64,000 nucleotides of DNA from Cercospora beticola (Eukaryota; Ascomycota; Dothideomycetes; Mycosphaerellales; Mycosphaerellaceae). Where the stretch lies: positions 786,001-850,000 of the forward strand of contig NC_088943.1 of NCBI RefSeq assembly GCF_033473495.1, in the 5' to 3' direction. Shown piece by piece: positions 25,442-35,855 of this stretch. A program made the position numbers and the translations under genes. Under the pieces are notes generated by a model, which worked only from the letters and a program-made list of their open reading frames with translations, made no database searches and was not told where the DNA came from. Position 1 is the first letter of the stretch; each line of letters opens with the position of its first letter.

Positions 25442-28411
25442 ATGGCGGAATCACGAAGTCGCCAGTCGACTTCGTACTCCAGCTACAGCACATCGCACGA
25501 GAGAACTACCTCGCAATATCCAACGACCTCATACAATACGGGCCAGCAGCGCACGTCGAAGACCAACACAACAAGCTACAACCGGAGTGCTTCCAATCGT
25601 ATTCACGAGCTTCTGGGATACAATGATACCACTACTGAATCACGCACTGGGGCTCGCAGTGGCAGCAGACCAGCAACGGCCCGCCCTCGCACCGGCGTGT
25701 CAACTCTTGGAGTCGAGAATCAAGAGATCATATGTGCTGTCAGCGAGTCGAGAGGCATCGCGCCGACTGTCGGCATAGCATTTGTCAATTTGGACACTGG
25801 TGAAGCCGTTCTCAGTCAATTCAGTGACAGCCAGACCTACGTCAAGCTCGTGCATAAACTCATGGTCTTCAATCCAAGCAATATCTGCATTGTCGCCACT
25901 GCTTCCAACCCTAAGTCCAAGCTGTTCTCGATCATCGAAGAACACCTCGAAGACATCGGCTGCCTGCTCACTTTGCTCGATCGCAAATACTGGGCAGAGA
26001 CAGCAGGCCTTGAGTACATTCAGCAGCTCGGTTTTCCCGAGGATATCGAAGCCATCAAGACTGCGGTCACGGGCAACTACTTCGCTGTATGTAGCTTCGC
26101 AGCTGCGCTGAAGTACACTGAACTTGGAATGCTGAAGACATTTCCCTATCATTCGCTCCGCATCAAATATGAGCCACCTGAGGGATCGATGATGATCGAC
26201 CTCATGACCATCAAGTCACTGGAACTGGTGCAGAACTTGTGCAACCCAAAGTCCAAAGACTGTTTGTTCGGCCTGCTCAATGAGACTTTGACTCCCATGG
26301 GCATGCGACTCTTGAGGAGCAACCTGCTGCAGCCTTTGACTAATCAGGAAACGCTCAACAAACGCTACGATGCTGTGGAGGAACTCAGCACCAAGGAAGA
26401 AATGTTCTTTGCTGTCCGCGCTGCGTTGAAATCTTTCCTCGACGTGGATCGCATCCTCACCCAGCTGATCATCATTCCGAAAGAGCCGAATTTGCACGAT
26501 ACAGAACAGTCGATCAACAATGTCATCATGCTCAAGCACTTCATCGCCCACGTCAGACCAATGTGGGAAGCATTGACTGGGTGTCGCTGTGAGATCATTG
26601 CCGAAATCCAGCGCATTTGTGCTCCTGAGAACGTCGAGACCGTCGTCGGACTCATCTCTGACACCATCAACGAGGACACCATGTATGCGAACCAGGCATT
26701 GGATTTGCAAAATCAACGCACCTATTCTGTCAAGTCTGGTGTCAACGGCTTGCTCGACGTTGCCCGTCAGACCTACAAAGAAGCAACGACAGATACATTG
26801 CAGCACATGGATGACATGTCTCAGGAGCACAACTTACCGTTCCAGACAAAGTTCGACAATTCACGCGCGTTCTTCTTCCGGCTTCGTGAACATGAGCTTG
26901 AGGACCGCGCTTTGCCAGCCGTCTTCATCAATGTTTTCCGCAAGAAGGATGTGATCGAGTGTCAGACTCTGGAGTTGGTTCAGCGCAATCAGAGAGTCAG
27001 AGATGCTCACTCGGAAGTCATGCTCATGAGCGATCGGCTGATCAAGGAATTGATTGCCAATGTGCGTGAGCACATGTCTGGTCTTTTCAAGATCTGCGAA
27101 TGCGTTGCCATGTTGGACATGCTCGCTGCTTTCGCACAGCTTGTTACTTCGCAAGACTACAGCAGGCCTGCCATGAGCAAGACACTGGCGATTCGTGCTG
27201 GGCGGCATCCGATCCGCGAAAAGATACACAAGGCCAAATTCATCCCCAATGATGTCTACGCAACCCAGCAGGCCCGCTTCCAAGTCATCACGGGCTGCAA
27301 CATGAGCGGCAAGAGCACTTACATCCGCACCGTGGCCTTGATGACAGTCATGGCACAAATCGGCAGCTTCGTGCCTGCTCAATACGCAGCATTCCCCATC
27401 ACCCGGCAGCTTTTCGCCCGCGTATCAATGGACGACAGCATCGAAGCCAACGTCTCAACCTTCGCAGCCGAAATGCGCGAAACAGCTTTCATCCTCAAAA
27501 ACATCGACCGCAACAGCATGGCAATTGTCGACGAGCTAGGTCGCGGCACAAGCACTCGAGACGGCCTCGCCATCGCCATCGCCATCGCAGAAGCCCTCGT
27601 CGAGTCCCGCGCTCTCGTCTGGTTCGCAACCCATTTCCGCGATCTATCCAACATCCTATCCGAACGCAACGGAGTCGTGAACCTCCACCTCTCTGTCAAA
27701 ATGTCCCCCAACCGAATGGAGATGCTGTATAAAGTGGCCTCTGGAACAGTGAAAGAAGAACACTACGGTTTACAGCTCGCGAAAATTTTACCATTTCCGT
27801 CAGAAGTCATCGAACACGCTGAGCTCGTCAGCCATACCATCGAAGCACAAGTCAAGAAGCGAAAAGAACATTCCATAGGTGTCGTGCATGCCCGACGCAG
27901 GAAATTACTCCTCAATCTCGAAGAGCATTTACAGCAGGCGCGAGATGGGACGATGTCGGATGAGAATTTGAAGAAGTGGTTGGAGGATTTACAAATGGCA
28001 TTTGTGAATCGGATGGCTGCGCTTGAGGAGGAGGAGAAGAGGATTGTCAATGGAGATTATGATGAGGATGAGATGACTGTGGTCGAGGAGGCGGAGAGCG
28101 AGGAGCACGATAATGTCGATGATGGTGATGAGACCACCCAAGATGCGACGACTACGATGTCTGGTCAGCACGCTGGAGACGAAAATATGAGTAACTACAC
28201 TCTGCATCAGGATCCGGACGCTGATAAGGAGAATCAGCCTCCTACCACAGTTTGCCCTGACGCAGACTTCGTTGTGGAGGAAGCCGGACCATCGACGACG
28301 CAGTCAACGACTATTCAAGTCAGTCAAGGACGATACGATCGCTCTCGGCATCAACAGCGCAGAGACCCTCGGGCCATGCCTGGTAGGGTTCCATTGCGCA
28401 CATTGAGCTGA
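25442..28411 (+). CDS. MSH4: MutS homologue 4, meiotic crossover factor
   Basis: 989 residues, no intron, start at ATG 25442. After a Ser/Thr/Tyr-rich, probably disordered N-terminus (about 85 residues) comes the MutS core (connector, lever/clamp) and the ATPase: Walker A GCNMSGKST at about residue 618, and the DELGRGTS Walker B/signature at about 697 followed by FATHFRDL. The missing mismatch-recognition domain I and the match of the region starting LGVENQEIICAV identify MSH4 rather than MSH2, 3, 5 or 6. With MSH5 it forms a clamp on Holliday-junction-type intermediates and promotes interfering crossovers in meiosis. An acidic tail of about 130 residues (DEDEMTVVEEAESEEHD) makes the protein longer than most family members. 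Confidence 0.95.
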   Translation: MAESRSRQSTSYSSYSTSHERTTSQYPTTSYNTGQQRTSKTNTTSYNRSASNRIHELLGYNDTTTESRTGARSGSRPATARPRTGVSTLGVENQEIICAVSESRGIAPTVGIAFVNLDTGEAVLSQFSDSQTYVKLVHKLMVFNPSNICIVATASNPKSKLFSIIEEHLEDIGCLLTLLDRKYWAETAGLEYIQQLGFPEDIEAIKTAVTGNYFAVCSFAAALKYTELGMLKTFPYHSLRIKYEPPEGSMMIDLMTIKSLELVQNLCNPKSKDCLFGLLNETLTPMGMRLLRSNLLQPLTNQETLNKRYDAVEELSTKEEMFFAVRAALKSFLDVDRILTQLIIIPKEPNLHDTEQSINNVIMLKHFIAHVRPMWEALTGCRCEIIAEIQRICAPENVETVVGLISDTINEDTMYANQALDLQNQRTYSVKSGVNGLLDVARQTYKEATTDTLQHMDDMSQEHNLPFQTKFDNSRAFFFRLREHELEDRALPAVFINVFRKKDVIECQTLELVQRNQRVRDAHSEVMLMSDRLIKELIANVREHMSGLFKICECVAMLDMLAAFAQLVTSQDYSRPAMSKTLAIRAGRHPIREKIHKAKFIPNDVYATQQARFQVITGCNMSGKSTYIRTVALMTVMAQIGSFVPAQYAAFPITRQLFARVSMDDSIEANVSTFAAEMRETAFILKNIDRNSMAIVDELGRGTSTRDGLAIAIAIAEALVESRALVWFATHFRDLSNILSERNGVVNLHLSVKMSPNRMEMLYKVASGTVKEEHYGLQLAKILPFPSEVIEHAELVSHTIEAQVKKRKEHSIGVVHARRRKLLLNLEEHLQQARDGTMSDENLKKWLEDLQMAFVNRMAALEEEEKRIVNGDYDEDEMTVVEEAESEEHDNVDDGDETTQDATTTMSGQHAGDENMSNYTLHQDPDADKENQPPTTVCPDADFVVEEAGPSTTQSTTIQVSQGRYDRSRHQQRRDPRAMPGRVPLRTLS

Positions 28412-28878
28412 AAAGAGACGGTGACCGGAATACGCAGCTGAGCTGAAATGCTGCCGAATCACGAGCAGGTGACAGTGGCTGAACAAACATGTGCAGCACA
28501 GCTTCCAGAAAACCAAGCCCCTCGCTCGCAGGGGTAAAAAATGAAGGCATCAACTAGAGAGCAGCGATTGACAAAATTTCATAAAACTACTACTACTACT
28601 ATTGCTGTACGTACGCAAGATCATCGCAAACATTATTACTTCCTCCACTTGTTTCGTTTTCCAGATTGTCATATCCTTCATTCATATCGGCACTGTGTAA
28701 CCATTCTCTGTCTGTCTGTTTGTTTTCCTCATTCTGCATTTCCATCTGTTTTCGTTTCATAGCTTAAGTCGCAAAACGAACGATCATAAAAAGTGGTATC
28801 TTTCGCATAAACCCCATAAACCAAAAGCGATTGTCGTACCCAGGATATTCCGCATCCTAGAATCATAGTTCCTGTCGC
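28412..28878. other. convergent 3' regions of MSH4 and EIS1-like genes
   Basis: 467 bp between two stop codons. It contains a short triplet microsatellite (CTA repeats around 28588-28600) and AT-rich stretches that may carry polyadenylation signals. No gene is seen. Confidence 0.4.
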
Positions 28879-31800
28879 TCAAACATCCTCCTTAAACTTC
28901 GTCGACCTCACAGGACTCTGACTCTTCGCCTGACCCGCAAAAGCCGGAGGAGGAGCCAAGCTCTCATCGAAATGATCCCTGGCCTCTTCGAAATTGTCAT
29001 TGTCATCATCGGTAGACTTGCTCAGTCTACCGGCTTCAGTGCTCGATTTGTGGAGAGTTTCCTCGCCTGGAGGAGGCTTGTGGAGTTTGCCGTCTTTGAC
29101 GTGTGCGTCACGGTTTCGACCAAAGCCCAACTTCTTGGCGATGCTGCGCTTTCCGCGGCCGCGGGCGTAATCATCCTCGTCAGCGCCGGAGGAAGAGACA
29201 TCGTCGAGGTCGGTGGCTCTGGCATCACCGCGGGCGAAGGAGGATGGTGAGTCGGGCTCATTGATGTCGCGGACCTTGGCGGTCTCGAGGGCGGTATCGT
29301 CAGTGGTGACAGTGTTGGAGTTAAACTCGTCGCCCGTGTCGATAGGAGGGATGGATGCGGCAGTAGTCTTTTGCTCAGCGAGGGTCTGTTGTACGGCAGC
29401 GTCAGTGGCCGCTTTGTTGTAAGTGCCGTCGTTGGTTGCACCTACAGTTGGCTTGTCCCCGGCCTTGGTCGACTCGTAGGGCACCGTCTTGCTATCATAC
29501 TTGGAGTCGTCATAGGTCGAAGCAGTGCCAGCCGTGATTGCGCCTGGTGATTTCTCGGAGCGGGACTTGTTCCTCAACTTCGAGAAGAATCCTCGTACTC
29601 CCTTGCCGTCCTTCTCCTTCTCGTGCTTGTCCTCCGACTTGGCCGAAGCCTTGGCTGCTTCCTCTGCTTCCTTCTTCGAGAACTCTTTTGTCGGAGCTGG
29701 TGTTGGTGCTGCTGGAATGGTGGCTACACCAGTGGTCGTTTCTTGCGCCGGAGCTCCAACGATAGCAGGCAGGTCCTCCTCACCCTTGATCTTCTGCTTC
29801 AACGTTTCGCCCGTTGCCTTGGGAGAGGAGGTGACCGAAGCTGGTGGAATGGCCTTCATGGAGGCTGTGTCAGGAGCGGACGTGTCGATTACCACACCCG
29901 GCGTCTGAGGTCCAGGTGGGTCCGCTCGTTGGTCCTCAAGACGGGAAGTTGTCTCGAGAGACACGATGTTGGCCGGGTGAGGTGGCTCTGCCTCAGTAGA
30001 TTTCCCAACATTCGGGTCGGAGGTCAATGCCCGGGTGTTCTCATCGTACACATCCGTCAATGTTCTAGGAGGGTGTTCAGCTGAAGTCTCAGTGGAAGTG
30101 ACGATGGCAGCCCCACCTGTGGCACCAGTCGCAGCGGACGATGCGGCCAAAGGCTCCTGTTCCCGTGGTGTGTTCAATGTCTCGTAAGTGGCCAGACCTG
30201 GAGTGACAGGGGCGGAGTCGAGTGCAACGGCGGTTGGCTGCTGATCTGGAACTGTTGGAGCAGGTCTAGCGACCCGCTCTTCGTTCCAGTCATCCTCATC
30301 GCTGCTAGAGTCTCCATCGCTGTCAGGAATGTTGGAGATGTGCCTTTCGAGCGTCGCCATCCTATTGCTACCAGAGGCAGTCGGGACAGAGTCATTGGCG
30401 AAGCCCGAAACGCTTCCAGTCTGGGCGAATGTAGGTCTCGCAGCCCGAACATCCTCATCGTCAGCCTCGTCGTCGGTATCGACATCGGAGACCGAGGCAT
30501 CAGAACGGATTGGAGCAGAAGGGATTGTAGTCGTGGCGGCGGTAGGAGCAGCTCCACCGGCTTTCCACTCAGCCTCGTGTGGCGAGTCGCCGGTCGTCAC
30601 GTCCTGCTGAGCGACGGAATAAGATGCTTGTTGAGCATCCAGCGGCTGCTGCGATGCCACATCCTTTCCGTCCGAATCAGCCAGCGTGGCAGCAGTTGCA
30701 CCCGCAGCAGCACCGCCAACAAGTGCGACTCCGGTAGCGGCCGATTTGTTGGCGGTCTCCTTGTCAGTCGACTTCTCGTGAGATCCTGTAGTCCTGAACT
30801 TGGCCTTCAGCCTTGCAAGAGCAGATTGATGCTTCTCTCTGCCATCGGTGGCTGTAGTCTCCTCAGTCCGCTCGTCTTCGATCGAGGCGCTTCTGCCTGC
30901 ATCGACTGAGCCTGCCGGCACGACACTGGAGCCGATTGTGTCCCGTTTCTGTTCTCGACTCTTTCGTTGCTCTTCCTTCTCCCGCAATTTGTCGGCATCT
31001 TTGCGGGCCTTCTCTTCAGCCTTCTCGCGCTTGGCCGACTCCTTAAGTTCGTTCTTAACGGCCTTTTGACGATCCTTCTCTTGCTGGCGTTCGATCTTTT
31101 GCTCCATTCTGGCTGTTTCCTGCTGGTCCTTTTCGATACGAAGTTCCTCATCTCGCTGGCGTCTTGCGGCCGCAGATGTGCTAATCTCATCGAGAGTAGG
31201 CTTCAAACGGGCGGCAGCAATAGCTTCGATGTCCTTCTGATCCATGAACTGACCTCCGCCGATATGGGTCTTGCCGGGGTTCAGTGCTCGTTCTTGGCGC
31301 TCTTTCTCAGCCTTTTCGCGCGCCTTTGCCTCCCACGCTTCCATCATGGCAGGTGAGACTTTGCCAGTGTCGCGATAGACTTGCGAATCCATATCATTCA
31401 TACGAGCAGAGACTCGCTTTTCGGCAGCCGCCAACAACTTCGCGCGGTCTTCCTGTTGCTTCTTCGCGTCCACCTGCTTTGTGGCAGAGTTGAGTCCGGC
31501 CATCTGTGCGCGAATGCGGCCTGCCTGTCGCTCGTCGTCTGAGTCGGAGTCGGAATCAAAGCGACCACGGGTTCCCTCGCTCGATGCTCTCTGTCGTCTT
31601 CCACGAGACTCCTTTCCGGAGCTTCGAAGAGAGATGCGCGAGGACAATCTTTTCGGCTTGTCGTCGCCATATCCGTAGTGCTCGCGGAAGCGCTTGCCTT
31701 CCATGTCTTTGTCAATCTTGGCTAGTCTCTCGGCCGCGAGCTTGTGTGCCTGATCCTGCAGACTCAGATATTGCAGCGCCTCCTGCTTCACGTCTGGGTG

Positions 31801-32753
31801 AGCGAGGGCTTGGTTACGCGCCGCTGATCGTGCACCGGCCAAGTCAGATCCATCAGGCTCAAGCAGCATTTTGTCGCGGTTCTGATTTGCGTAGAGGCTC
31901 TTGGCCATTGTGATTGCGGACGCTCGGAGAGCCGCTTGGTGCTTGTCTTCTTCGTACTGCCAGTCTGGTGCACTGGTGAACATCTTACCGCTCACATTCT
32001 CGCCCAAGTGCGTGACTCGCGCAGCTTGATTGGCGTCAGAGTTCCAGCCTTCTCGGACAGATACCGTTGCAGCATTCAGAGCGTTCCTGCTGGAATTGGC
32101 CTGGTCTGGATACAGCTCTGGTGGTGCTGAAGGAGAAGATGTGGCGCGCGATCTGCTCTGCTGGGTGGACTTGGTGGCGGCCAAGAGAGCCTTGTTCTTG
32201 TTCTCTGCGCTGTTTCCGCCGTATGCCTCGGGACTCAATCCCTTGTTGCGGAAGGCCAGTGTAGCAGCTGATTGACCATCAGCGCTGGCGGATGCCTGCC
32301 AGAGATCCACCTTTCCGCCCTTGCCGGCAGCCAGCACAGCAGCTTTCGATCCGGCCAGACTCGTCTCGGGCTGCCACAGCTCCTTCATCTTGTAGTCCTT
32401 GGCAAGCATTGCAGCTTTGCCTGCGCCTCCCGACACATTTCCTGAAGATGGGAAGCTCGGCAAGTCCTGTGCATTCGCATACTTGAGCGATGTCGCTGCG
32501 CCTGCGGTCGCTTGTCAGTCTTGCGGCCTCAGATGTGTCAAATAGTGTCCAACTCACTCTTAGACGACAGTCTGCCATCGGGACCCAAGACGCTCTCGCT
32601 CTGGATGGAGCTGTTTCGCGTGTGATCGCCTTTCCGCGCTCCAGTGGCAAGGAGAGCTGCTGTGGAAGCCTGACTGGCCAGTTTGTCGTCGTGGTGGTGG
32701 GCAGAGGGATCCGGACAGGGAGGAGCCTCCGCATTCGTGTTGACGGTGGCCAT
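28879..32753 (-). CDS. EIS1: eisosome protein 1-like
   Basis: Two exons: 32558-32753 (start ATG 32753) and 28879-32501, with a 56-nt intron (GTGAGT, CTGAC, CAG). Phase is exact and restores the run SAATSLKYANAQDLPSFP, typical of the family N-terminus. 1272 residues. The first 400 or so residues have the Eisosome1 features: short Ala-rich helices with GKAAMLAKDY, LWQP, AAL and NQAARV motifs. The middle (about 460-620) is Lys/Glu/Arg-rich and probably a long helix. The last half is low-complexity Ser/Thr/Pro/Asp. Yeast Eis1 helps form eisosomes, the plasma-membrane furrows that shelter nutrient transporters and sense membrane stress. Very high Ser/Thr content suggests phospho-regulation, which is inference. 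Confidence 0.88.
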
Positions 32754-33554
32754 GCCTGGGTATCGTGACGCGCTGGTGTTTCGCGTTCGGAGAAATAGAT
32801 GTTGCAAACCGTGGGAGAGGGAGGATTCGCAACCGGGGGTCTGCGGGTCGTTCAAGAGGCCGTCCAACTATTTCCCGCGCAACATGTCGTCAAGCCAACA
32901 GTGATGATGAGATGGGAGATGAGCAGCTCTTGCGCGCGCGCAGTAGAGTTCAAGCCAGTAGTGAGCGCCTCCAGACCAGCGGACGTCATCACATGCCGTG
33001 ACGTCATGCCGTTGCATGCCTCGGACGCGGTGACAATGGCCAGAAGTTGCACAAGCCACGATCGCTGGAGAAGCTGGAGGTGAAGCTTTCACATTTCCAT
33101 CACGAGATGCGAATGTACTGATGATGGAACAACGCGTACCCGGTCTCCGACAGCAAGGAAAGCACCTTCTGCAGCAGAGCATCGTGACTGCCCACGTCGT
33201 CGCGCCAACGGCGCGGTGGAGCTGTGGCAGTTGCGATCGGCGTGCACAGCCATCAGCCACTGCAGTCAGCTCGAACTCTGTCCTTGGCACATCCTGCCAA
33301 CTCTATCGTCTGTGCCTGCCATCCATCCCACGACACCACATCGGACTGGCGGGTGACTGCAACATCTTGTGAAGAACAGCCAGAATCCAGAATACTCGTC
33401 AGTCTCATCCTTCACAAGGGCACCGTAGGACCTCGTAGACACATTCATCACCGCTTCTTGCTCGTCCCGCTGCTACCAAACCACATTTTGCACCACGTGA
33501 CTTAATTCCTCGTCAACCCCGTCCAGTTTCGTTGAGACAAGCACATCGATAGAC
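32754..33554. promoter_or_regulatory. divergent promoter between EIS1-like and phosphatase genes
   Basis: 801 bp. It has GC-alternating runs (GCGCGCGC near 32933) and two copies of a TGACGTCA-related core (GACGTCAT at 32981 and TGACGTCA at 32999-33006). TGACGTCA is the consensus CRE/ATF site bound by Atf1-type stress bZIPs, plausible for a stress-linked eisosome gene. This rests on the motif alone. Confidence 0.4.
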
Positions 33555-34460
33555 ATGCCGGGCTCGCAATTGCCAGTGTTGGAAAAGGTCGCCAACCTCC
33601 GCGATGTCGCCTTGTCCACTGCTTCTCCACTGCTGAAACCAGGCCTGCTCCTACGCTCTGCCGCACCGGATGATGCCACGCCCAATGACCGAAATCTGCT
33701 CGCGTCAGAACTCGGCCTCCAGACCATTATCGACCTCCGCTCGGACACCGAGCATCGCGAAGTCATCAAGAAGAATGCATTGCGAGTGCCGCCCGTGCCT
33801 GATCCGCCTGTGAAAGAGCATCCGGCACAAGATGGTATCAATCACACTGCTCCGCAAGATCCAGCGCGGATTCCAGGCGTGAAGTACGAACTGATCAACT
33901 TCAATGGCTCCGCCTACACGCGCCATCTCATTTGGCAACTGTCCTACTTCAACATCGCGAAGCTCTTGACGTGGTACACTCTGGGTTACAGCAACGACGC
34001 CATCTCCATCATAGCCACCAATGTCATGCAGAAGCGCGGACTCGTCGGCCTGGCTCAAGACAGCTTGCATTTGTGCAAGGCCGAAGTCAGGCTTGTCTTT
34101 GACGTTCTTGCTTCAAAGGAGAGTTACCCACTGCTCGTGCATTGTACGCAAGGCAAAGACAGGACTGGCCTTGTCATTTTGCTTGTGCTGATGCTTCTTG
34201 GCGTGGATCATGCTGCAATCGAGAAGGACTACATGTTGAGTGAGCAAGGTCTCGCCCTTGATAGAGACAAGCGCGTGGAAGCCATCACCAAGGTTGGCTT
34301 TCCCGACGAGTTCGCAGACTGTGCAAAAGACTGGGCGCAGACGGTCATCGCCACAATCGAAAAGGAGCATGGTGGTATAGAAAAGTATCTCACAAGCTGT
34401 GAGGTCGACGTGGCTCAGCAGAAGCAAGTGAGGGAGAGTTTGAGCCAAGACGTGGCGTGA
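33555..34460 (+). CDS. tyrosine/serine protein phosphatase-like (Y_phosphatase3 type)
   Basis: 301 residues, single exon, ATG 33555. Contains NLRDV and RSAAPDDAT near the N-terminus, IIDLRSDTEH, and the catalytic loop HCTQGKDRTG (nucleophile Cys at about residue 197, Arg in place). These are the marks of the Y_phosphatase3/LipA-like branch of Cys-based phosphatases found in many fungi and bacteria. The substrate may be a phosphoprotein or phosphoinositide and cannot be decided from sequence. No signal peptide or membrane segment, so probably cytosolic. Confidence 0.88.
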   Translation: MPGSQLPVLEKVANLRDVALSTASPLLKPGLLLRSAAPDDATPNDRNLLASELGLQTIIDLRSDTEHREVIKKNALRVPPVPDPPVKEHPAQDGINHTAPQDPARIPGVKYELINFNGSAYTRHLIWQLSYFNIAKLLTWYTLGYSNDAISIIATNVMQKRGLVGLAQDSLHLCKAEVRLVFDVLASKESYPLLVHCTQGKDRTGLVILLVLMLLGVDHAAIEKDYMLSEQGLALDRDKRVEAITKVGFPDEFADCAKDWAQTVIATIEKEHGGIEKYLTSCEVDVAQQKQVRESLSQDVA

Positions 34461-34710
34461 AGACATCTTCGTTCGGCAAGTGAGAGGCAGAAATGACTTC
34501 GAAATTACCATTTGCCTCACTTCTTTGCCAATACCGTTGCATCGCACTCATTCTCGCTCGGGCTAATCCTCATACCAAAGGTGAAGCAAACATTACATTC
34601 TTCTCGCTCAAGTCTTCGAACCGCATTACTTCTCTCAGGTCATTCAATTCTCATCGGCTTCCTCCGTTCTCAAGACTTTGGGCCTTCGGTTTTGGACCAG
34701 ACGCAGCACC

Positions 34711-35742
34711 ATGTCCCACTCCTGGCTCGCAAAAACCCCACAGCAGCTGCTGAATGCCCACTCCAAACCCCACGGCAACCGCTATACCGACCTCTACATA
34801 TCCCTCTACATCATTGACTCCAAAAAGCTCTTCCTGCTTCGAAACAGCAAAGGCCAATACATTCCACCAACATACCACTTCTCACCACCTGCCAAACCCC
34901 AACAAGAATCAATGGAACACTACGCCTTCAAACTGCTGCAACCCTTCATCGAATCCAACCTCCTCCACCAAATCCACTTCGTCGACCTCGCCTTCGACAA
35001 ACCCCTAATCGAACAACACCCACAAACCGACCGATCAACACTCCACCTCTCCCTCATCATCACAGCACAAAATGGCTGCTCAATAACTCCAACCTGGATC
35101 AAAACCCACCTTTCGCCTTACACATCCTCCGACTTCATCGACTTCCCCTCTCTTCCTCACTTCCTCCCCTCCCCAACCCACCTCCAAACCACCCAAACCG
35201 TCCTAACCCGCTACAAGAACCTCCTCCCTCGCCTCAAAAACATCCACGGCGCCGGCGTAGCCGAAACACCACTCTTCCGGACTTACCTCATCCGTACCCT
35301 CAACTCCTCCATCCTCCAACATGAACTCCTTAAACAAAAAACTCTGGCAAAAGGTTACATCTGTCTATTCGAAGAAGACGGGAAATTGTACCTATTACCT
35401 GCGGTTGAAGATGAGGAGTTGGGACAGAAGAAGACGAAGTTGAGGAAGGGAGAGGAGTGGGAGGTTATTGGGAAGTGGAAGAGGAAAGATGGGAGGGAGG
35501 GGTTTGAGATAGGGGATGTGAGGCCTGGAGGGGATTTGTTGCAGGTTTGGTGGAGTTGTTTTGGCAATGGGAGGGATGGGGGGATGGTGGTGGAGGTTGT
35601 GGAGGGGACGAAGGGGGAGGAAGGGGGTTGGGATGCGGTGGGATGGAGGAATGGCGCTGGATCTGGTGAGAGGGACGCGGTGCCGAGATGGGTGAGGGAG
35701 AATAATGAGAGGTGGGTTTTGCAGGGTGTGGCAGGCTCTTAG
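34711..35742 (+). CDS. uncharacterised protein with split codon bias
   Basis: 343 residues from ATG 34711 (CACCATG context). The N-terminal part (about residues 25-75) reads YISLYIIDSKKLFLLR, a beta-rich pattern that recalls the start of a Nudix-like fold, but the Nudix box is absent. The C-terminal third is Glu/Gly/Trp-rich. No signal peptide. The DNA changes character sharply: the first 190 codons or so are C-rich on the coding strand and the last 115 or so are G-rich with hardly any C. I do not recognise a family. The long uninterrupted frame across both halves argues for one real gene. Confidence 0.6.
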   Translation: MSHSWLAKTPQQLLNAHSKPHGNRYTDLYISLYIIDSKKLFLLRNSKGQYIPPTYHFSPPAKPQQESMEHYAFKLLQPFIESNLLHQIHFVDLAFDKPLIEQHPQTDRSTLHLSLIITAQNGCSITPTWIKTHLSPYTSSDFIDFPSLPHFLPSPTHLQTTQTVLTRYKNLLPRLKNIHGAGVAETPLFRTYLIRTLNSSILQHELLKQKTLAKGYICLFEEDGKLYLLPAVEDEELGQKKTKLRKGEEWEVIGKWKRKDGREGFEIGDVRPGGDLLQVWWSCFGNGRDGGMVVEVVEGTKGEEGGWDAVGWRNGAGSGERDAVPRWVRENNERWVLQGVAGS

Positions 35743-35855
35743 ACGAGAGGTTGAAAATGGCATTGGATGATCAGAGGCTACAATACGACTGTCGTAAGCA
35801 AGGAATGCACTGCATTCAGAAATAAACAAGAACCAAACGTTCATCATCTTCCCCC

